Of a DNA stretch of 21,988 nt, positions 1 to 7,671 are shown one piece after another. The notes below the pieces were generated by a model. That model saw only the letters and a program-made list of their open reading frames with translations. It made no database searches and had not been told where the DNA came from. The position numbers and the translations under genes are program-made. Each line of letters opens with the position of its first letter. The stretch's first letter is position 1. Source of the stretch: an uncultured Eubacterium sp. (GTDB lineage: Bacteria > Bacillota > Clostridia > Lachnospirales > Lachnospiraceae); assembly GCA_900552795.1 (NCBI GenBank), contig USBB01000039.1:1-21988 (forward strand). The letters are read 5' to 3'.

Positions 1-17
1 CTCGCGGCGACTTGTAT

Positions 18-46
18 ATAATATCACCGCTTTTTCACTTTGTCAA
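18..46 (-). promoter_or_regulatory. Strong sigma-A promoter reading off the left edge
   Basis: On the minus strand TTGACA (41-46) and TATTAT (18-23) are separated by exactly 17 bp. The start point would fall near base 11, and the transcript would begin around ACAAGTCGCC and leave the window. The near-consensus match and the GC-rich start of the transcript resemble promoters of rRNA or other stable RNA operons in Lachnospiraceae. The downstream gene is not visible, so that identity is inference. Confidence 0.7.
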
Positions 47-148
47 CAACTTTTTTCATAATTTTGCAATTTTTTGCATTTTTCTATTTTTCTTGCGCAA
101 ATGATCAATATGAGCCGCAAATAAACACTGTCTGCAACACCCCACAAA

Positions 149-166
149 TTAATTATCAATAATTAA
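149..166. repeat. Perfect palindrome over the mtaB stop codon
   Basis: TTAATTAT and ATAATTAA are 8-bp arms separated by 2 bases. The TAA stop codon of mtaB lies in one arm. There is no GC core and no U tract, so it is a poor intrinsic terminator; it could be a protein site or chance in AT-rich DNA. No other terminator is evident between mtaB and the left-edge promoter. Confidence 0.3.
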
Positions 167-1479
167 CTGAAATCTGCCAGCAAAGTATCATGCTTAAATA
201 AATCTTTTAACACAACGTTAACTGACGAATTTACTTTGAATTTGTGATTAAACGGAATATATACTTTAAGATAATTAGGCGTATGTCCGACAAAATATTT
301 CTGTCCGTCTGTCTCGATAATTTCTTCGATAAGTACGTCTGATGTCTGTCCTATAAATGATTTTCTGTAATCATTCGACATTTCTTTTTCTAATGAAAGT
401 AATATTTTGCTTCTCTCATTTTTGATTTTTTCGTCAATCTGCCCCGGCATCTTATCTGCAACAGTACCTTTTCTTCTTGAGTACTTAAATATATGCATTT
501 CATAAAAGCATGTTTTCTTAAGAAACTGTTCAGTAATTTCAAATTCTTCCTGCGATTCCTGCGGAAATCCCACTATTACATCTGTTGTTATTGCAGGTCT
601 GTCAAAATATTTTCTAAGCAGCTCACATTTATCATAATACTCTTTTGTATTATATTTTCTATTCATTCGCTTCAATGTCTCATCGCATCCGCTTTGGAGT
701 GACAAATGAAAATGCGGACATATTTTTTTCATATTGCTTATTGTCTTTACAAAATTTTCTGTTATAATTCTCGGCTCAAGCGAACCCAGTCTTATTCTTA
801 AAAGTCCGTCTATTTCATTAAGTTTTTTTATAACATCGAGCAGGCTGCCCTCTTTTGTGTCAACTCCATATGAGCTTAAATGTATTCCTGTTAAAACAAC
901 TTCTTTATATCCGTTTTCCACAAGACGCTGTACTTCATTTACAATATCATTCATTTTTCTGCTTCTTATCCGCCCTCTTGTATAAGGAATAATACAATAT
1001 GAGCAGAATTGGTTGCAGCCGTCCTGTATCTTTATATAAGCTCTCGTATGCTCATTTACCTTTGATATTTTAAGCTGCTCATATTCTGTATTTTTAGAAA
1101 TATCTTGAACACAACAATTTTTTGCCTTATTATTAAAAAAATCTTCAAGAGCATCCACTATATTTATTTTGCAGTTATTTCCTATAACTATATCAACTGC
1201 TTCGTCTTTTTGTGCGGACTTTGCATCAGCCTGAACATAACACCCTGCTGCAACAACGACTGCATCCGGATTTAGTTTCTTTGCCTTATGCAGCATCTGT
1301 CTTGATTTTCTGTCAGCAATATTTGTCACTGAACATGTGTTAATAATATAAACGTCTGCAGCTTCTTCTGCATCAAAATCAACAATTTTGTAACCTGCTG
1401 CCATCAACATCTGTTCCATTGATTCAGCTTCATAGGAATTAACTTTACATCCAAGATTATGTATAGCTACTTTTCTCAT
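163..1479 (-). CDS. mtaB: tRNA (N6-threonylcarbamoyladenosine(37)-C2)-methylthiotransferase MtaB
   Basis: Radical-SAM methylthiotransferase of the MtaB (YqeV) type, which converts t6A37 to ms2t6A37 in tRNAs reading ANN codons. The start is the ATG at 1479 (protein MRKVAIHNLGCKVNS, 438 aa), preceded by GGAG; the in-frame extension upstream is only the ribosome binding site and leader. The N-terminal cluster-binding domain shows Cys11 (NLGC), Cys49 (INTC) and Cys80 (AAGC), which ligate the auxiliary 4Fe-4S cluster. The radical SAM motif CNQFCSYC is at residues 155-162, and the C-terminal part matches a TRAM-like RNA-binding domain. The NLGCKVNSYE start favours MtaB over MiaB. It is transcribed alone from a promoter near 1613-1641 and its leader is the structured repeat at 1483-1603. 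Confidence 0.95.
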   Translation of the reverse strand: MRKVAIHNLGCKVNSYEAESMEQMLMAAGYKIVDFDAEEAADVYIINTCSVTNIADRKSRQMLHKAKKLNPDAVVVAAGCYVQADAKSAQKDEAVDIVIGNNCKINIVDALEDFFNNKAKNCCVQDISKNTEYEQLKISKVNEHTRAYIKIQDGCNQFCSYCIIPYTRGRIRSRKMNDIVNEVQRLVENGYKEVVLTGIHLSSYGVDTKEGSLLDVIKKLNEIDGLLRIRLGSLEPRIITENFVKTISNMKKICPHFHLSLQSGCDETLKRMNRKYNTKEYYDKCELLRKYFDRPAITTDVIVGFPQESQEEFEITEQFLKKTCFYEMHIFKYSRRKGTVADKMPGQIDEKIKNERSKILLSLEKEMSNDYRKSFIGQTSDVLIEEIIETDGQKYFVGHTPNYLKVYIPFNHKFKVNSSVNVVLKDLFKHDTLLADFS

Positions 1480-1482
1480 TTT

Positions 1483-1603
1483 AATCTCCATTCCGGAGCG
1501 TAAGCGACGGGGCAAATCTGCCATCAAGGGCTATTTGTGACGCTCCGGCACAAATAGCTATGTAAAAAATCATCGTGTCAACATGATTTTTTACATTATC
1601 TCC
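1483..1603 (-). repeat. Structured leader repeat, copy A (full, pseudoknot-capable), before mtaB
   Basis: Read on the minus strand there are three elements. Hairpin 1 has perfect 14-bp arms (1583-1596 and 1560-1573) and a 9-nt loop GTTGACACG. Hairpin 2 has 10-bp arms (1549-1558 and 1530-1539) and a 9-nt loop CCGGAGCGT (1540-1548). The tail ACGCTCCGG (1493-1501) is perfectly complementary to that loop and sits just before AATGGAGATT, the mtaB Shine-Dalgarno. The central hairpin seen in copies C2 and D is replaced here by a short GGCA/TGCC stem. Copy C2 repeats the same plan with compensatory changes. The function is unknown; a cis-acting translational control element is the natural guess. Confidence 0.75.
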
Positions 1604-1612
1604 GTTTCTTAA

Positions 1613-1641
1613 TTTATAACACAATTATCTTACTTTTATAA
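1613..1641 (-). promoter_or_regulatory. Probable mtaB promoter
   Basis: Minus strand TTATAA (1636-1641), 17 bp, then TATAAA (1613-1618). Transcription would start near 1606, so the mRNA would begin almost exactly with the structured repeat and have a leader of about 127 nt. The -35 match is moderate (4 of 6). Confidence 0.4.
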
Positions 1642-1651
1642 CGCTATCTTA

Positions 1652-1680
1652 TTGACATAAACTTTACAAATCATTATTAT
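1652..1680 (+). promoter_or_regulatory. Promoter of the HPr-like gene
   Basis: Consensus TTGACA (1652-1657), a 17-bp spacer and TATTAT (1675-1680). The predicted start is near 1687, giving a leader of about 80 nt before the ATG at 1770. Confidence 0.75.
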
Positions 1681-1693
1681 ATTCATTAGATAT

Positions 1694-1735
1694 GATTACA
1701 CGGATTTTTGTGCTTTGCACTCCCACATTGTAATC
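1694..1735 (+). promoter_or_regulatory. Inverted repeat in the HPr-like gene leader
   Basis: GATTACA (1694-1700) pairs with TGTAATC (1729-1735). An inner hairpin GTGC-TTT-GCAC lies at 1710-1720. The structure falls inside the predicted 5' leader, so it could act as an RNA stem-loop or, as DNA, as a regulator site. No known riboswitch was recognised. Confidence 0.35.
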
Positions 1736-1769
1736 TCAGATAGCAAAAATGTCCAGCAGGAGGTTTATT

Positions 1770-2000
1770 ATGAAAACAGTTCAGATTTCACTTAATTCCA
1801 TAGACAAAGTAAAGTCCTTTGTAAACGATATTTCAAAGTTTGATGTTGACTTTGACCTTGTTTCAGGAAGATATGTTATTGATGCAAAATCAATTATGGG
1901 TATATTTAGTCTTGATTTATCCAAACCTATTGATTGCAACATCCATGCTGAAGCTGATATTGATACAATTCTTAAAGTATTAGCACCATACACTGTTTAA
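1770..2000 (+). CDS. HPr-family protein lacking the catalytic histidine (Crh-like)
   Basis: A 76-residue protein with the HPr fold signature. Residues 38-50 (DAKSIMGIFSLDL) align with the NLKSIMGVMSLG region of HPr, and Ser41 corresponds to regulatory Ser46, the target of HPr kinase. The segment that should carry the GIHARPA motif with phosphorylatable His15 reads NSIDKVKSFV and has no histidine. It therefore cannot carry phosphate in the PTS in the usual way. Like Bacillus Crh, which also lacks His15, it might serve only a Ser-P regulatory role in carbon control; that is inference. The start at 1770 is set by GGAGG with 6-nt spacing, rather than the ATG 21 nt upstream. It is monocistronic, with its own promoter and a terminator at 2025-2060. 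Confidence 0.85.
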   Translation: MKTVQISLNSIDKVKSFVNDISKFDVDFDLVSGRYVIDAKSIMGIFSLDLSKPIDCNIHAEADIDTILKVLAPYTV

Positions 2001-2024
2001 ACAATTGTTTATGTATGTTTTTTC

Positions 2025-2060
2025 AAAAAGCGTCTGTCGATTTTCGGCAGACGCTTTTTA
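2025..2060. terminator. Bidirectional intrinsic terminator between the HPr-like gene and thiI
   Basis: A run of A, GCGTCTG, a short centre, CAGACGC and a run of T form a strong stem with U tracts in both directions. It lies between convergent genes and serves the HPr-like gene (plus) and the end of the scpA-thiI operon (minus). Confidence 0.88.
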
Positions 2061-2077
2061 CTTTTGACACTGTAGTA

Positions 2078-3256
2078 TTATTGTATAACAATTTTTTCTG
2101 CAGTTTCAATGGCAGTTTTTAACATTTCATCTATACAATCCGACAAATGCTGTTCATCGTTCTTAATCACATTAAGATTTGGCTTTGTAACAGGGTGTTT
2201 TGCCACAAAAATTGTACAGCAGTCCTCAAATGGCTGTATTGACGTTTCGTATGTTCCGATTTTTTCTGATAAATCGATAATATCCTGCTTATCAAATCCG
2301 ATTACAGGTCTGAATACAGGCATTGTACAAACCTCATTAGTACAGTAAAGACTATGCATTGTCTGACTGGCAACCTGACCAATACTCTCACCCGTTATAA
2401 GTCCGAGACATCCAGTCTGTCTGCCTAATTCCTCAGCAATCTTCATCATATATCTTCTCATAATAATAGTAAGCTCATCATGAGGGCATTTCTCATATAT
2501 CGCAAGCTGTATATCCGTAAAGTTCACCACATTAAGTGTTATAGGTCCTGCATATTTTGCAACAAGCTTTGCAAGGTCAACAACTTTCTGCTTTGCTCTC
2601 TCACTTGTATAAGGAGGTGCATGAAAATATGTTGCTTCAAGCTGCACACCTCTTTTTGCTATCATATAACCTGCAACGGGACTATCTATTCCGCCTGACA
2701 ATAAAAGCATTGCTTTTCCTGCAGTTCCGATAGGCATACCGCCAGGTCCCGGAATTTCTATAGAATAAATATTGATTTTATTGCGGACTTCTATCTGCAA
2801 AAGCACCTCCGGCTTATGAACATCTACTTTAAGCTGCGGAAATGCATCCAATAATCTGCCGCCTATTTCCATATTTATTTCCATTGAATCCATAGGATAA
2901 TTTTTTCTTGCTCTTCTTGCATTAACCTTAAATGTAAAATTCTTATCCTTATATGCATTATCAATATATTTAATTACGTTTTCTGCCAAATCATCAAAGC
3001 CATTGTCCTCAATCTGAACAACAGGGCATATTCCTATTATGCCGAATACTTTTTTAAGTGCATCAACCGCCTCATCATAATCAAAATCCGATGCGGCAAC
3101 AGCATAAATTCTTCCGTTTTCTTTGGAAACCTCAAAATCTCCTTCAACACGTTTAAGTGCAAATCTAATCTGTCTTACAAGCGCATCCTCAAAAAGGTAT
3201 CTGTTTTTACCCTTTACTCCGATTTCACCATATTTTATCAAAAATGCTTTGTACAT
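2078..3256 (-). CDS. thiI: tRNA 4-thiouridine synthetase ThiI
   Basis: Adenylates U8 of tRNA and accepts persulfide sulfur to form 4-thiouridine; some homologues also feed thiamine thiazole synthesis. The 392-aa protein starts MYKAFLIKYGEIGVKG at 3256, the usual ThiI opening; the in-frame extension to 3358 runs into the previous gene and is rejected. A ferredoxin-like plus THUMP region covers about residues 1-165, and the PP-loop SGGIDSP is at 187-193. A late DCCTIF motif carries the conserved catalytic Cys region. There is no C-terminal rhodanese domain, as in Bacillus, so sulfur should come directly from the adjacent cysteine desulfurase. It is the last gene of the operon. The GGAGG site lies about 14 nt before the ATG, a long spacing. 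Confidence 0.95.
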   Translation of the reverse strand: MYKAFLIKYGEIGVKGKNRYLFEDALVRQIRFALKRVEGDFEVSKENGRIYAVAASDFDYDEAVDALKKVFGIIGICPVVQIEDNGFDDLAENVIKYIDNAYKDKNFTFKVNARRARKNYPMDSMEINMEIGGRLLDAFPQLKVDVHKPEVLLQIEVRNKINIYSIEIPGPGGMPIGTAGKAMLLLSGGIDSPVAGYMIAKRGVQLEATYFHAPPYTSERAKQKVVDLAKLVAKYAGPITLNVVNFTDIQLAIYEKCPHDELTIIMRRYMMKIAEELGRQTGCLGLITGESIGQVASQTMHSLYCTNEVCTMPVFRPVIGFDKQDIIDLSEKIGTYETSIQPFEDCCTIFVAKHPVTKPNLNVIKNDEQHLSDCIDEMLKTAIETAEKIVIQ

Positions 3257-3326
3257 ATTTAAATCAAAATCCTCCCGTTTATTATTGCATTGTGTCGAAA
3301 CACTATTTGACACTGCAGCCCTAAAA

Positions 3327-4484
3327 TTAGCGGCGTGTATACTTTCTAAGCTGTACAACTAATTCTTTTAATACATTTATTGTTTCGTCCAGCTGTTCTT
3401 TTATTGTTTCATAACAGAAACTGAATCTTATCGTAGAATCAAGCAGCGAACTGTCAAGTCCTATAGCTACAAGCGTTGAACTAAGGCCAGGCTTATTTGA
3501 TGAACATGCAGAGCCCGACGAAACATAAATCTGCTTATCCTCAAGCGCATGAAGCAAAACCTCTGCCCTTATATTTTTAAAACTTGCACTCACCAGATGC
3601 GGAGCACTCTCTCTTCCTCTTTTACCGTTAATTGTAACATCTTCAATTTCAAGAAGCCTGTCTATAAAATATTCTCGCAATTCATACATTGCCTCTGTCT
3701 TTTTATCAAAATCTTTATCGTAAATAAGTGAAGCTGCAACAGCCATTCCTGCAATTCCCGGAACATTTTCGGTGCCTGAACGCATTCCCTTTTGTTGTCC
3801 GCCTCCAAGCACTAACGGTTTTATTTTAGTTTTATCTTTGATATACAAAAATCCAACGCCTTTAGGTCCATGAATTTTATGTGCGCTGACTGACATAAGG
3901 TCTATATTTAATTTTTTAGGTATTATCTTCAATTTGCCAAATGCCTGAATTGCATCAACATGAAAAATAATAGCCGGATTATAATTCTTTACTATCTGCC
4001 CTATTTCTGAAACAGGCTCAATCGTTCCTATTTCATTATTTACATACATCACCGATACAAGTATTGTCTCATCATCCAAAGCAGCTTTTAGCGCATCAAG
4101 CGATACGGTTCCGTCTTTATCCACCGGCAGATATGTAACACGAAAGCCCTGCTCTTCTAAGTAATTAAACGGTTCTTTTACTGAAGCATGTTCAACACTC
4201 GATACAATCACATGATTTCCGTTTCTTTTATTTGCCATCGCTGTCTGTATTATTGCCATATTATTTGACTCTGTGCCGCCTGATGTAAACAACAGTTCCT
4301 TTTCATCACATTTTAATATGTGCGCTATCGTCTGTCTTGCTTCTTTTATGTACTTTTCTGCAATTACGCCTTTCATATGCTTTGATGATGGATTACCGAA
4401 ATCGTCTCTCATGACTTTTACAACAGTATCTATAACTTCATCTGCCGCCCTTGTCGTAGCTGCATTATCTAAATAACATTCCAT
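3327..4484 (-). CDS. Cysteine desulfurase (NifS/IscS family), probably dedicated to ThiI
   Basis: A PLP enzyme that converts cysteine to alanine and an enzyme-bound persulfide. The 385-residue protein opens MECYLDNAATT. The PLP lysine is Lys203 in SAHKIHGPKG, and the persulfide Cys is Cys327 in SSGSACSSN. It lies directly upstream of thiI with a 70-bp gap and about 17 bp after rsmE. In Bacillus the desulfurase next to thiI (NifZ) supplies sulfur for 4-thiouridine in tRNA. By context this gene most likely does the same, rather than acting as the general Fe-S cluster enzyme, although the sequence alone cannot exclude that. Its ribosome binding site is weak (AAAGG at long spacing), which suggests coupling to the upstream genes. 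Confidence 0.93.
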   Translation of the reverse strand: MECYLDNAATTRAADEVIDTVVKVMRDDFGNPSSKHMKGVIAEKYIKEARQTIAHILKCDEKELLFTSGGTESNNMAIIQTAMANKRNGNHVIVSSVEHASVKEPFNYLEEQGFRVTYLPVDKDGTVSLDALKAALDDETILVSVMYVNNEIGTIEPVSEIGQIVKNYNPAIIFHVDAIQAFGKLKIIPKKLNIDLMSVSAHKIHGPKGVGFLYIKDKTKIKPLVLGGGQQKGMRSGTENVPGIAGMAVAASLIYDKDFDKKTEAMYELREYFIDRLLEIEDVTINGKRGRESAPHLVSASFKNIRAEVLLHALEDKQIYVSSGSACSSNKPGLSSTLVAIGLDSSLLDSTIRFSFCYETIKEQLDETINVLKELVVQLRKYTRR

Positions 4485-4501
4485 TTTCGTAAATTGCCTT
4501 T

Positions 4502-5239
4502 CTATTCCTCAAAATTATACATAAGCACAGACATCAGCATCATTCCGGCAGTCTCTGTTCTTAATATTCTTTTTCCGAGAGTAATTATTTCAAATCCGTG
4601 CTCTTTTGCAAATTCAAGCTCTTCTATATCAAATCCGCCCTCAGGACCTATAAAAATGGCTACGCTCTGTCCTTTTTTTATATTATTTATAATATTTTTT
4701 GTCTTAGACATTCCGTCTGCACACTCATACGGAAGCAGCTTAACATCAAGACTGTCTGCAAACTCAATGGCTTCCTTAAATCCGCATACTCCTGTAATCT
4801 CCGGTATAATGCTTCTTTTACTCTGCTTTGCCGCAGATTCCGCTATTAAATTCCACCTTTTAATCTTATTGCCCTCTTTTTTTGAATCGAGCTTTACCAC
4901 ACTTCTTTTCATTGCAACAGGAATTATTTGATGAACTCCAAGCTCTGTCATTTTCTGTATTATAAGCTCCATCTTATCGCCTTTTGGAAGTCCCTGAAAC
5001 AAGTATACCTTTGATGGGAGCTCCTTTCCCACATTATCAATGCTGTCTATCAAAGCAATAATTTTGTCATCATACATTTCAGAAATATGACAGATATAAT
5101 CCACATTATCTCCGCTGCTTATAAGAAGATTATCTCCCTCCTTAAAACGCAGCACATTTTTAAGATGATTTACATCAGAACCCACAATCTCTATATATGC
5201 ATCGTGTATATTCTCATGCTCAGCAAAAAAATGATACAT
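4502..5239 (-). CDS. rsmE: 16S rRNA (uracil(1498)-N3)-methyltransferase RsmE
   Basis: SPOUT-family enzyme that methylates U1498 of 16S rRNA in helix 44 near the decoding site. The 245-residue length is normal. The N-terminal PUA-like domain includes VNHLKNVLRF at about 24-32. The SPOUT knot shows the family motifs IGPEGG at about 197-202 and LGKRILRTETA at 221-231, which form the S-adenosylmethionine site. The start at 5239 has AGGAG at good spacing. It lies 10 bp after prmA, a pair often found together in Firmicutes. Confidence 0.95.
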   Translation of the reverse strand: MYHFFAEHENIHDAYIEIVGSDVNHLKNVLRFKEGDNLLISSGDNVDYICHISEMYDDKIIALIDSIDNVGKELPSKVYLFQGLPKGDKMELIIQKMTELGVHQIIPVAMKRSVVKLDSKKEGNKIKRWNLIAESAAKQSKRSIIPEITGVCGFKEAIEFADSLDVKLLPYECADGMSKTKNIINNIKKGQSVAIFIGPEGGFDIEELEFAKEHGFEIITLGKRILRTETAGMMLMSVLMYNFEE

Positions 5240-5249
5240 AAGCTCTCCT

Positions 5250-6206
5250 TTACTTTCTGCGCGCTGTAACGTTTACCCACTCACCGTCATGGTTAATTTC
5301 CACAATTTCAAGTTCAGGATTTTCCTTAAACGCTTCAACAACCTCCTGCTCCTTTGTGTCTATAATACCTGAAGTTATAAAATACGCTCCGTGCTTCATA
5401 TGCTGCGTAATTTCCTTTGAAAGCGGCTCAAGCACATCTGCAAGAATATTTGCGCACACAATATCATAACATTCATATCCGCATCTGTCCTGAACCTGCT
5501 TATCTTCAATTATATTTCCTTCAATAACCTCAAGCTCATCATGACCTATATCGTTTTGCTCTGCATTTTCTTTGGAAGCAATAATCGCATTATGGTCAAG
5601 ATCTGTACCTAACGCATGCTTCGCACCGTACTTTAAAGCAACTGCAGATAAAATTCCGCTTCCGCAACCGACGTCAAGAACTTCCTCTCCGCCCTTAACG
5701 TATTTCTGAAGCTGACGTATAACCATTCTCGTTGTCTCATGCGAACCTGTTCCAAACGCAGTTCCGGGATCTATCGACAACACCGGATGTTTTTTCATCT
5801 CCTCACTAACAGGTTCCCATGTAGGCTTAATATACAAATCTCCTATTGTAAATGTATGCCAGTACTGTTTCCAGTTATTTATCCAGTCCTTATCCTCCGT
5901 CTGGCTCTGTGTAATAGTTCCATCTCCCACGTCGCAAATATCACGCAGTTTTTCAATTTCAGCTTTAACCTTATCCAACATTGTATTGTCATCATCATCT
6001 GCGTCAATATAAAAATTCACCTTTGCATTTCCGTCATCAGGCGGCAAATCAGGTATAAAATCTACAAACATTGTTTTTGCTTCTTCCTGCGTCAGCTGTA
6101 TATTATCCTCTATCTCTACACCCTCGATGCCAAGCTCTGCAAGAGTATAGCTCACAAGATCAACTGCATCTGTTTTTGTCTGTATTGAATATTTATTCCA
6201 TTTCAT
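5250..6206 (-). CDS. prmA: Ribosomal protein L11 methyltransferase PrmA
   Basis: S-adenosylmethionine-dependent trimethylation of ribosomal protein L11. The 318-aa protein starts MKWNKYSIQT at 6206; the upstream MEIN extension is the ribosome binding site GGAG read as codons. The substrate-recognition region is N-terminal. The conserved DPGTAFGTGSHETT is at about 146-159, and motif I, LDVGCGSGIL, is at 177-186. The acidic stretch DADDDD (about residues 68-73) is a local curiosity. The short spacer in front of it is a minimal remnant of the structured repeat (copy B). Confidence 0.95.
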   Translation of the reverse strand: MKWNKYSIQTKTDAVDLVSYTLAELGIEGVEIEDNIQLTQEEAKTMFVDFIPDLPPDDGNAKVNFYIDADDDDNTMLDKVKAEIEKLRDICDVGDGTITQSQTEDKDWINNWKQYWHTFTIGDLYIKPTWEPVSEEMKKHPVLSIDPGTAFGTGSHETTRMVIRQLQKYVKGGEEVLDVGCGSGILSAVALKYGAKHALGTDLDHNAIIASKENAEQNDIGHDELEVIEGNIIEDKQVQDRCGYECYDIVCANILADVLEPLSKEITQHMKHGAYFITSGIIDTKEQEVVEAFKENPELEIVEINHDGEWVNVTARRK

Positions 6207-6236
6207 ATTAATCTCCATTCTCGAGCAACTTTGTTG
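6207..6236 (-). repeat. Structured leader repeat, copy B (tail only), before prmA
   Basis: Minus strand CAACAAAGTTGCTCGAGAATGG leads into GGAGATTAAT and the prmA ATG. It matches the last part of copies C2 and D: the CAAC/GTTG hairpin, the 9-mer TTGCTCGAG and the Shine-Dalgarno. Nothing of the upstream hairpins remains, and the copy fills the whole gap after the aminopeptidase stop codon. Given its length, homology is inferred from near identity with copy D. Confidence 0.6.
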
Positions 6237-6240
6237 ATAA

Positions 6241-7656
6241 TTATCTCGCGTCTCTTAAAAATGCTTCATATCCCTTTAATGTTTCATATAAATCGGCCTT
6301 GCTTATAACCTCATAAGGCGCATGCATATTCTGAACCGCAACGCCACTGTCAATTACATTCATACCATAATTTGCAAGAATATATGCGATAGTACCGCCG
6401 CCGCCTGCATCGACCTTACCAAGCTCTGATGTCTGAAACGAAACGTTATTGTCGTCCATTATTTTTCTAAGATTTCCCAAATACTCGGCAGAAGCATCAT
6501 TTGAGCCGCTCTTTCCTCTAGAACCCGTATATTTATTAAATACCATACCGTTTCCAAAAAACGCACTGTTCTTTTTATCACTCACTGCAGCATAATTAGG
6601 ATCGTAAGCATTTGAAACATCTGAAGATAGCATATTTGAATTTGCAAGTGCTCTCCTTAACTTAAGCTCGGAATAATCTCCTGTTCTGTCCATAACCTCT
6701 GCAACCATGTTTTCAAAGAATTTAGAATGCATACCGGTTGCCCCGACACTTCCTATTTCTTCTTTATCGACAAGAATACATACACTCGTCTTTTTTGGTG
6801 ATGTAACATTAATCTGTGCAATAAGTGAAGGATATGCACAAACTCTGTCATCATGTCCGTAACCTATAATCATGCTGCTATCCATACCATAATCTCTTGC
6901 AGGACCTGCAGGAACTGCTGAAAGCTCAGCAGATAGGAAATCCTCCTCCTCTATGCCATATTTAGCTTTAAGGATTTCAAGAATATTTTTCTTAACCGCC
7001 TCTTTTCCGGCATCCGTTTGTTTATCGTTATCACTGCCAGACTTTGAAACTGCCGGTCTGCTTCCTATAAGTATATCAAGCGCCTCTCCATCAACTACTT
7101 TATCGCCTTTTTTTGCCATCTGCTCACCTGCAAGATGAATTAAAAGATCTGAAACTCCCACTACAGGATCGTTAATATCTTCCCCAAATACGATTTCTTT
7201 CTGAGTGCCGTCCTTTAACGCCACAACGCCATGCAATGCAAGCGGTGTTGCAACCCACTGGTATTTTTTAATACCGCCATAATAATGTGTATCCAGAAGC
7301 ACTAGACCTGTATCTTCATATAAAGGATTCTGCTTAATATCAAGTCTTGGCGAATCTATATGCGCCCCCAAAATATTAAGTCCGTCTTCTATAGGCTCCT
7401 CACCTATACAAAATAAAACGATAGCTTTATTTTTGTTTACTGCATAAACCTTATCGCCTGCCTTTAACATTTCACCTTTTCTTATCACTTCAAATAAATC
7501 TGTATAACCTGCTTTCTGAGCAATTTTTACTGATTCATTTACACATTCTCTCTCTGTCTTGCAGTTTGAAATAAACTCCTTGTAATCATTTGCAAATTCA
7601 AATACCTTTTTTACAGTATCCTCGTCATACTTGTTCCATGCATTTTGTCTTTCCAT
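6241..7656 (-). CDS. M18-family aminopeptidase
   Basis: A zinc aminopeptidase of the M18 family (aminopeptidase I / aspartyl aminopeptidase type), which forms large cytosolic oligomers and trims N-terminal residues from peptides. The 471-residue protein has GAHIDSPRLD at about 97-106 (His99, Asp101 metal ligand region), the catalytic DKEEIGS and a glycine-rich KVDAGGGGT near the C terminus. The late MHAPYEV motif provides a metal-binding His. The start at 7656 has AAAGGG at 7-nt spacing. It lies between scpB (15 bp) and prmA, in the middle of the operon. Exact substrate preference cannot be read from the sequence. Confidence 0.93.
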   Translation of the reverse strand: MERQNAWNKYDEDTVKKVFEFANDYKEFISNCKTERECVNESVKIAQKAGYTDLFEVIRKGEMLKAGDKVYAVNKNKAIVLFCIGEEPIEDGLNILGAHIDSPRLDIKQNPLYEDTGLVLLDTHYYGGIKKYQWVATPLALHGVVALKDGTQKEIVFGEDINDPVVGVSDLLIHLAGEQMAKKGDKVVDGEALDILIGSRPAVSKSGSDNDKQTDAGKEAVKKNILEILKAKYGIEEEDFLSAELSAVPAGPARDYGMDSSMIIGYGHDDRVCAYPSLIAQINVTSPKKTSVCILVDKEEIGSVGATGMHSKFFENMVAEVMDRTGDYSELKLRRALANSNMLSSDVSNAYDPNYAAVSDKKNSAFFGNGMVFNKYTGSRGKSGSNDASAEYLGNLRKIMDDNNVSFQTSELGKVDAGGGGTIAYILANYGMNVIDSGVAVQNMHAPYEVISKADLYETLKGYEAFLRDAR

Positions 7657-7671
7657 AATAATACCCTTTCT

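Noticed and set aside
1480..1527. Longer N terminus for mtaB starting at 1527
   Set aside because: The extra codons read through the leader repeat and the GGAG ribosome binding site; the family start MRKVAIHNLGC is at 1479. The same reasoning removes the MEIN, MEII or MEAD leads before prmA, scpB, the response regulator and the lipoprotein.
1560..1596. Hairpin 1 of the leader repeat as an intrinsic terminator
   Set aside because: The stem is AT-rich, its T run is inside the stem rather than after it, and it is conserved with covariation in front of genes that must be transcribed. Some termination cannot be excluded.
3257..3358. Longer N terminus for thiI overlapping the cysteine desulfurase gene
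   Set aside because: The extension has no similarity to ThiI, overlaps the upstream gene, and the known ThiI start MYKAFLIKYGE is at 3256.
4494..4931. A 145-residue plus-strand reading frame
   Set aside because: It is antisense to rsmE, which has clear family motifs; its composition (Ser, Phe, Ile runs) is that of a mirror frame.
5739..6188. A 149-residue plus-strand reading frame
   Set aside because: It lies entirely antisense to prmA, has no ribosome binding site and no recognisable domain.
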